A stretch of DNA of 64,000 bases from positions 992,001 to 1,056,000 of the forward strand of contig NZ_JARVHQ010000001.1 in the NCBI RefSeq assembly GCF_040459645.1. Direction: 5' to 3'. A program made the translations under genes and the position numbers. This DNA comes from Bacillus cereus group sp. RP43. GTDB lineage: Bacteria > Bacillota > Bacilli > Bacillales > Bacillaceae_G. Of this stretch, positions 59,105 through 64,000 are shown piece by piece (positions within the stretch are counted from its first letter, which is position 1; each line of letters starts with the position of its first letter). A model generated the notes under the pieces. That model did no database searches, was not told the DNA's origin, and saw only the letters and a program-made list of their open reading frames with translations.

Positions 59105-59563
59105 ATGTATATTTATCATAATGGACTTATTATTCGTGAGGGAACGAACGGTGTACCAGCATATGCAATTAAAACTTTATTTGAAGATGCCGGTTGGAGT
59201 AATGATAATATCCCTTCTTGGCAAATTGAAAAATTTACGATAGCATTTGAAAATTCTACATGGGCTTTCACAATTTGGGATGAAGAAGAAATGGTCGCGA
59301 TGGTTAGAGTGATTTCTGATCAAATCATGGTTGCTAACATAGTAAATTTAGTTGTGAAGTGTGAGTATAGGGGAAAAGGGTTAGGTAAGAAACTTGTAGC
59401 TCTTTGTTTACAAAAGCTTCCGCATGGCGATTGGTTTGCGCATACATCCGCTAACAATTTTGATTTTTATAGAAGTTGTGGTTTTGAAGTAAGAGAGTTA
59501 TCAAGAAATGGAACATGTGCGTATTATGGGTATCAAGTGGCAAAAAAGGATGGGCATCGATAA
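59105..59563 (+). CDS. GNAT acetyltransferase
   Basis: A 152-residue GNAT protein with the acetyl-CoA loop CEYRGKGLGKKLV (about 87-99) and the typical FYRSCGFE end segment (near 120). AAGGGGGG precedes the ATG. It is not closely similar to the neighbouring GNAT gene. Substrate unknown. Confidence 0.8.
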   Translation: MYIYHNGLIIREGTNGVPAYAIKTLFEDAGWSNDNIPSWQIEKFTIAFENSTWAFTIWDEEEMVAMVRVISDQIMVANIVNLVVKCEYRGKGLGKKLVALCLQKLPHGDWFAHTSANNFDFYRSCGFEVRELSRNGTCAYYGYQVAKKDGHR

Positions 59564-59674
59564 AATTATAAGGTAATGAAGAAAAAGGATCGTTATTTTA
59601 ATAATATAAACTAAACTGAGACTTATTTTGTGATAAAATAAAAGAAAATTCAGTTTATTAAACGGGGGATAAAA

Positions 59675-60052
59675 ATGAATGTAAAAGTTGGGGATGTATT
59701 TAAATACGAAAGAAGGTTTACCGAGGAAGAAGTTTTTGAATTTGCAAATATTACAGGCGATAAAGGTAGACATCATATGGAATATGATGAGAATGGACGA
59801 TTAATGGTTCATGGTCTATTGACTGCTAGCATTGGTACGAAAGTAGGAGAAGAGTTACATTACATAGCGAGGGAATTAGTAAGTGAGTTCATTAGACCAG
59901 TTTTTACAGGTGATACGATTACTTGTGAATTAACATTAACAAATATTGAGCAAATGGAAGGATATAAAAAAGTTTCAATTGAGTCCGTTTATCGCAATCA
60001 ACATGAAAAGACTGTACTGGTTGGGACGAGTTATGGAATTATAAGGGAATAA
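59675..60052 (+). CDS. MaoC-like hot-dog domain protein
   Basis: A 125-residue single hot-dog domain of the MaoC/(R)-hydratase type: GDVFKYERRFTEEEVFEFANITGD (first half in residues 6-15) and MVHGLLTASIG with the conserved His (near 49). Asp and His of the hydratase motif are partly kept (ITGDKGRHH), so hydratase or thioesterase activity on acyl-CoA is possible. GGGGG precedes the ATG. Confidence 0.75.
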   Translation: MNVKVGDVFKYERRFTEEEVFEFANITGDKGRHHMEYDENGRLMVHGLLTASIGTKVGEELHYIARELVSEFIRPVFTGDTITCELTLTNIEQMEGYKKVSIESVYRNQHEKTVLVGTSYGIIRE

Positions 60053-60086
60053 AAAAGAAGCCTGTTTCGTAACAGGCTTCTTTTTT
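60051..60086. terminator. Bidirectional terminator
   Basis: AAAAAAGAAGCCTGTT pairs with AACAGGCTTCTTTTTT (16 bp), placed between convergent genes. Confidence 0.92.
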
Positions 60087-60091
60087 ATCAA

Positions 60092-60637
60092 TTAGTAAAC
60101 TCGTTTTCGATTTTCAGCATGACTAGAGATAAGTAATAACGCAGATTCTTCACCTATGTTACGGACAATATGGGGAACGCATGCATTCCAGGAGAAAGAA
60201 TCACCTTCTTCTACAATTGCAATGTCTTCACCATGTTGAACTTCCAGTTTTCCGCGTAATACAAGATGGCACTCTTCGCCTTCATGAGCATTTGGTGAGT
60301 TTTCTTTCGGGAATCCGGCAGAAATTTCTACTAGAGATAGGCGGAGACCACCTTGCTCAGCAACATGTTCAATTCTTTGTTCATCTTTACCGTATACGCT
60401 GTATTTCCGTTCTTCTTTTTTTATAATTTTCATTCGATCCTTTTGTTCTAACAGTAAATAAGGAAGGGGAACATTTAAAAAAATGGAGATTGTTTCTAAA
60501 GTTGAGATAGATGGTGATGTTTTATTATTTTCAACCTGACTCATAAAACCTTTAGAAAGACCTGTTCCTTCACAAATTTGTGCAATTGTTATGCCTTTAC
60601 GTTGACGAATTTCACGTATTGCAGAACCAATATTCAT
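60092..60637 (-). CDS. XRE-family regulator with C-terminal cupin domain
   Basis: A 181-residue transcription factor: a helix-turn-helix (about 5-60; GITIAQICEGTGLSKGFMSQ) and a cupin sensor (about 105-178; NAHEGEECHLVLRGKLEV). The ATG at 60637 has GGAG 9 nt upstream; longer frames run into the divergent promoter. It is divergent from the catDE-like genes and is their likely regulator. The effector bound by the cupin is unknown. Confidence 0.86.
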   Translation of the reverse strand: MNIGSAIREIRQRKGITIAQICEGTGLSKGFMSQVENNKTSPSISTLETISIFLNVPLPYLLLEQKDRMKIIKKEERKYSVYGKDEQRIEHVAEQGGLRLSLVEISAGFPKENSPNAHEGEECHLVLRGKLEVQHGEDIAIVEEGDSFSWNACVPHIVRNIGEESALLLISSHAENRKRVY

Positions 60638-60712
60638 AAAATCAAGCTCCTTTTTGTAAACAACTATTTGTATCATAGCAAAAAAAATATATATTTTCCC
60701 ACTGAAAATGAA

Positions 60713-60766
60713 TTGACGAATAAAAAAAATTAGTGTATGTTTTGTAATGTAAATAAAAGTTTTGTA
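60713..60766 (+). promoter_or_regulatory. catDE-like promoter with paired direct repeats
   Basis: TTGACG (60713-60718), 17-nt spacer and TATGTT (60736-60741). GTTTTGTA occurs at 60739-60746 and 60759-60766, exactly 20 bp apart, a likely operator over the start site. Confidence 0.55.
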
Positions 60767-60793
60767 TAAGGAAACTATAAAGGAGAGAATGAA

Positions 60794-61198
60794 ATGAATC
60801 AACATATCGGTAACTTAATTATTCGTATCGTGTTAGGGGTAACGTTCTTTATGCACGGTTTAACAAAATTCCAATCAGGAATTGACAATATTGCAGGGTG
60901 GTTCACAAGCATTGGTTTACCAGGAGGACTTGCATACGGTGTAGCAACAGTGGAATTAGTTGGTGGTCTATTGTTAATTCTAGGTTTAGGTGTAAGATAT
61001 ATTGGATTATTATTTGCACTTGTTATGGTTGGAGCAATTGTAAAAGTGAAATGGTCAGCTGGTTTATTAGGAGATGGGAAAAATCCTGGCTTCGAATTAG
61101 AACTTGCATTATTAGCAATGGGTGCTTATTTATTTGTTGCCAAAGCTGATGGTTTTGTAGATAATTTCTTAAAAGAGAAAATGTCAAAGAAGAACTAA
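60794..61198 (+). CDS. catD: DoxX family membrane protein (CatD-like)
   Basis: A 134-residue protein with four membrane helices and the DoxX signature (HGLTKFQSGIDNIAGWF, about 21-37). In B. subtilis the DoxX protein CatD is encoded with the catechol dioxygenase CatE and helps resist catechol and thiol-reactive compounds. Here the same pair is present. GGAGAG lies before the ATG. Confidence 0.82.
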   Translation: MNQHIGNLIIRIVLGVTFFMHGLTKFQSGIDNIAGWFTSIGLPGGLAYGVATVELVGGLLLILGLGVRYIGLLFALVMVGAIVKVKWSAGLLGDGKNPGFELELALLAMGAYLFVAKADGFVDNFLKEKMSKKN

Positions 61199-61219
61199 TT
61201 TAAATGGGGGTATAACAAG

Positions 61220-62077
61220 ATGAGCTTTCAACTTCATCCCGAAACAACACTTGGTGTTGTTCATCTATACGTATCAAATATAAAGAAATCACTAGAGTTT
61301 TATACAGAAGTATTAAGTATGAAAGTGCTAAAAGAAGATGAAACAGTCGTTACATTTGGGAATGAAAATGAAGAACCACTCCTTATCATTGAAGAAAAGA
61401 AAGAAGCTTTACCAAAGCAAAGAGGGAGAACAGGGTTATATCATTACGCAATTTTATTACCAACCAGACAGGACTTAGCGAACATTCTTCGTCATCTTGT
61501 AGAGATGGTATATCCACTGCACGGCGGAGCCGATCATTACTTTAGTGAAGCTCTTTATTTAGCTGATCCAGATGGAAACGGGATTGAAATTTATCATGAT
61601 CGCCAAAAAGAAGTTTGGCGTGATGAGAATGGAGAGCTACCATTTGTTAGTAACCCATTAGCCGGTGAAGAATTATTGCAGCAAGGAAGTGCATGGAATG
61701 GGTTCCCGGCTGGTACTGTGATGGGGCATATTCATTTACATGTAGCTGACTTAGAAGAAGCGAAACGTTTCTACGTTGATGGTCTTGGCTTTGCAGTAAC
61801 AATCCCAGCTCGTAATGGAGCGTTATTCGTATCCGCAGGTGGTTATCATCATCATATCGGTTTAAATACGTGGCAAGGTGAAGGGATACCACCACAAATG
61901 CCAAATTCCGTTGGCTTGAAATATTTCACAATTGTACTAGCGGATGAAAAACAAAAAGAGCAAGTATGTGAAAGCTTAAAAAATATTGGCAAAATTGCTA
62001 CGTACAAAGATGGAATATTACAGGCCAAGGATCCATTTGGACATTGTATACATTTCAAAATAAAAGGAGAAGCCTAA
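61220..62077 (+). CDS. catE: VOC-family extradiol dioxygenase (CatE-like)
   Basis: A 285-residue protein with two VOC domains, the length of B. subtilis catechol-2,3-dioxygenase CatE. The N-terminal domain has a full His15-His75-Glu123 metal set (VVHLYV, LYHYAI, GNGIEIY). The C-terminal one has His172 and His210 but His278 where Glu is expected (GHCIHFK). It lies 21 nt after the DoxX gene. The substrate is presumed to be a catechol, by family and neighbour only. Confidence 0.83.
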   Translation: MSFQLHPETTLGVVHLYVSNIKKSLEFYTEVLSMKVLKEDETVVTFGNENEEPLLIIEEKKEALPKQRGRTGLYHYAILLPTRQDLANILRHLVEMVYPLHGGADHYFSEALYLADPDGNGIEIYHDRQKEVWRDENGELPFVSNPLAGEELLQQGSAWNGFPAGTVMGHIHLHVADLEEAKRFYVDGLGFAVTIPARNGALFVSAGGYHHHIGLNTWQGEGIPPQMPNSVGLKYFTIVLADEKQKEQVCESLKNIGKIATYKDGILQAKDPFGHCIHFKIKGEA

Positions 62078-62096
62078 AAAAGGCTTCTCTTTTTTA
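62066..62096 (+). terminator. Terminator after catE
   Basis: AGAAGCCT (62068-62075) pairs with AGGCTTCT (62081-62088), followed by a T-rich tract; the catE stop codon begins at the stem's end. Confidence 0.82.
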
Positions 62097-62405
62097 CTTT
62101 CTTATAATTGCTTTTTCGTTTTGTAAAAATAGTTGGTCAAATTGCTTTGCAAGGTCAAAATCTAGTTTCGTTAAACCTTTTGCATTCCAAGATGACAAAG
62201 TAATAATGACTGCTTTATACTGGATAAGGATAAATGGATGGTGATTATGTTCTTCTGATAGTTTGGCGGCTTCAGAGACAAATTCGACTCCTTTTAAGTA
62301 GTCGGAAAACATATATTTTCGTTCAATCCATTTTTCATCTTTTACCATCCATTTATCTACATTCAATAATTCCTCTTGAACTTCTTCTTCAGTTAATCGT
62401 AGCAT
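62094..62405 (-). CDS. phhB: 4a-hydroxytetrahydrobiopterin dehydratase (pterin carbinolamine dehydratase)
   Basis: Recycles the pterin cofactor after aromatic amino acid hydroxylation. The 103-residue protein has the active-site motif HNHHP (53-57) and the trailing Trp-Asn (SWNAKGLT). It overlaps the end of phhA by 17 nt and is its functional partner. A ribosome-like AAGGATG precedes the ATG at 62405. Confidence 0.92.
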   Translation of the reverse strand: MLRLTEEEVQEELLNVDKWMVKDEKWIERKYMFSDYLKGVEFVSEAAKLSEEHNHHPFILIQYKAVIITLSSWNAKGLTKLDFDLAKQFDQLFLQNEKAIIRK

Positions 62406-64000
62406 TATTTTTCACATCCTTCACCTGCAGTAGCGCAAGACCATTGTTAATAAGGCGTGTTACAGATTCTTCAGTTGTGAAAGTAGAAAGTTGTTGTAAT
62501 AATGCTGCTGATGTTTCATGCCCTTTGTTATGCTCTAAAAGTAACTCTAATATTTCAAGGCGAAGCAGCCATTCTTTCGGATAGCATGTATTTAACACTT
62601 CTTGAATTGCTATTAATTTCTCGACATGAGAGTCTTGTAGGATATTTTCTTTTCGAATATCACGAACTGTTTGATACATACGTTCAAGTTCAGTCAGTGT
62701 AAGTGGAGCAGGAGTTTCTTGTATTACTTCATCCATTGGGAAAAATGCTGCTGCATCTGCTGCACCTGGGAATACGGAAGTAATTGTTAAACCAACAGCC
62801 ATATCAAATGCTCCCCATGAAGGATCGAATAATAAACGATCTTTATGAGTAACTGTGCAATCTGTAAATGAGATAAGGGCAATCTTGTTACCGTTCTTTA
62901 CAATGTCTGTTACTGTTCCTTTTACATGAACGCCACTTGTGAAGGAAAGCTCGACGCGACTGCCAATTGTAATACCTAATGACTGTAACTTTTTTTCTGT
63001 ACAATCTTCTAATGCGATATTACCTTCTAATAATCCGACCGGTGTGCCAAATCCATCGTTGTGTACAGATGTAGAATGATTTGCTAACTGTTTATTATGA
63101 ATTGCTAATGCAGTTGGTGTATTTGTTCTCATGTAAATGACTTCACCAGTATCATTTTTAATTGTCTCTGTAAATGTACCGGTAATTTGTAATCCGCTAC
63201 TTAGCTCAGCTGTAGCATGATTTTCGGAGCGAATTGCTTTTTCTAATCCTTCTGTGCCACCTGTTTTGAATGCCATCGTTTCAGAGAACTTCTCAAGTGC
63301 CTCAGTCAACTCTTCAAATGATTCACAAACAAATAGCTGTGGCTGCATTTTTGTCACGTCATAAGTTGTCCCTGTGCAAGCTTCAATTGAGAATGGAACT
63401 TTTTCTACAGCATCTGTTAAACAATGCTTGCTTTCACCAACAGAAGAAAGGAGACCAGCACCGTAGATTTTTGGAGCGTCTATATTTCCAATCAATCCGT
63501 ATTCCACTGTCCACCAGAAAAGACGTGAAATTTGTTCTGCTTCTGATAAACCGGAAACTAAGTTTTGTTTTTCGATTACAGTATTTTCAGCAGCTTCAAC
63601 TTCTTCAGGTGTAGAAGTCGGGCTTTCTTTTACAATCGTTAATGTACGAACAGCTTCAAAAGCCTCATGTTCTTCTTTTGTTGAGAAAGCTTTCGCTCCA
63701 ATTTGTCCAAAGCGCTTCACATATTTTGCATATGTAGAATCAAGTAAAATCGGTGCGTGTCCTGCTGCTTCATGAACGATATCAGGAGCAGGGGTATACT
63801 CGATATTTTCTACTTTACGAATATCTGTTGCGATTGGTAGTAATCCGTGCCCCTGAAAATCGAAGAATGCTACGCCAGGAATAAGTCCGTCAATCGTTAC
63901 AGCTCCCCAACCGCTTGGTGCTAAACAATCATTCATTTCTTCTACTTTTGGGATTGCATCTATATTAATACCAGATGATTGTAGTCCGTTAACATAGGCT
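62389..64000 (-). CDS. phhA: Phenylalanine 4-monooxygenase (partial at the 5' end)
   Basis: Iron- and pterin-dependent hydroxylase converting phenylalanine to tyrosine. The gene runs off the window; 536 codons are visible. Counting from the in-frame Met at 63936, the iron ligands are His55 and His60 ([11 protein letters not shown]) and Glu145 (WWTVEYGL). Catalytic homology ends near residue 240. A further ~270 residues form a C-terminal extension not present in the ~270-residue proteobacterial PhhA. The true start lies outside the window. phhB overlaps its 3' end. Confidence 0.92.
   Translation of the reverse strand, partial: AYVNGLQSSGINIDAIPKVEEMNDCLAPSGWGAVTIDGLIPGVAFFDFQGHGLLPIATDIRKVENIEYTPAPDIVHEAAGHAPILLDSTYAKYVKRFGQIGAKAFSTKEEHEAFEAVRTLTIVKESPTSTPEEVEAAENTVIEKQNLVSGLSEAEQISRLFWWTVEYGLIGNIDAPKIYGAGLLSSVGESKHCLTDAVEKVPFSIEACTGTTYDVTKMQPQLFVCESFEELTEALEKFSETMAFKTGGTEGLEKAIRSENHATAELSSGLQITGTFTETIKNDTGEVIYMRTNTPTALAIHNKQLANHSTSVHNDGFGTPVGLLEGNIALEDCTEKKLQSLGITIGSRVELSFTSGVHVKGTVTDIVKNGNKIALISFTDCTVTHKDRLLFDPSWGAFDMAVGLTITSVFPGAADAAAFFPMDEVIQETPAPLTLTELERMYQTVRDIRKENILQDSHVEKLIAIQEVLNTCYPKEWLLRLEILELLLEHNKGHETSAALLQQLSTFTTEESVTRLINNGLALLQVKDVKNNATIN

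Overview
This 64 kb window is low-GC Firmicute chromosome, almost certainly from the Bacillus cereus group (B. cereus / thuringiensis / anthracis). Three things point there: the near-continuous Bacillus core gene order ruvAB-queA-tgt-yajC ... secDF-recJ-apt-relA-dtd-hisS-aspS ... cymR-yrvO-mnmA ... recD2 ... alaS-yrzL-yrrK-yrzB-mltG ... udk-greA-pbpI-yrrS ... yrrT-mtnN-mccAB; sporulation genes (bofC, spoVB, an RsfA-family regulator); and B. cereus-type intergenic repeats. Gene density is high and no rRNA, tRNA, CRISPR array, prophage or insertion sequence was seen.

Layout. 1-2.1 kb: start of an unidentified minus-strand gene, a candidate small RNA, bofC, and an orphan Fur-controlled siderophore-binding lipoprotein. 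2.1-12.3 kb: an SOS-type promoter and ruvAB, queA and tgt for queuosine, yajC, small membrane proteins, spoVB, comN, and secDF behind a long leader. 12.5-19.3 kb: a cation-efflux transporter, recJ, apt, relA and dtd. 19.3-24.5 kb: small proteins, then hisS-aspS behind a T-box, an odd GC-rich intergenic segment, and tcdA. 24.6-33 kb: an RsfA-like regulator and rarA (minus strand), cymR, a cysteine desulfurase and mnmA (tRNA 2-thiolation), a TPR protein, and recD2. 33-44.5 kb: small conserved proteins, an AI-2E family permease, alaS behind a T-box, the yrzL-yrrK-yrzB trio, mltG, and a tRNA wobble-uridine cluster (trmR-trhP1-trhP2) followed by udk. 44.5-51.7 kb: greA, pbpI, yrrS and the S-adenosylmethionine / cysteine recycling set yrrT-mtnN-mccA-mccB. 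51.7-64 kb (more variable): adhE with two Rex boxes, yrhC, a Fur-controlled siderophore ABC operon ending in an ankyrin-repeat gene, two GNAT acetyltransferases, a MaoC-like protein, an XRE-cupin regulator divergent from catDE-like genes, and phhB-phhA for phenylalanine hydroxylation, the last running off the window end.

Functional themes are recombination and repair (ruvAB, recJ, rarA, recD2), tRNA charging and modification (queA, tgt, dtd, hisS, aspS, tcdA, mnmA, alaS, trmR, trhP1/2), sulfur amino acids (cymR, yrvO, yrrT, mtnN, mccAB), iron uptake under Fur, and sporulation or envelope assembly. I see no complete new multi-gene system. The least explained signals are regulatory: a two-state hairpin leader with a second in-frame start before greA, a perfect 14-bp terminator stem holding the ribosome-binding site of pbpI, a GC-rich element between aspS and tcdA flanked by direct repeats, a 10-bp phased GACYTAT array before adhE, and a structured small-RNA candidate near the window start.
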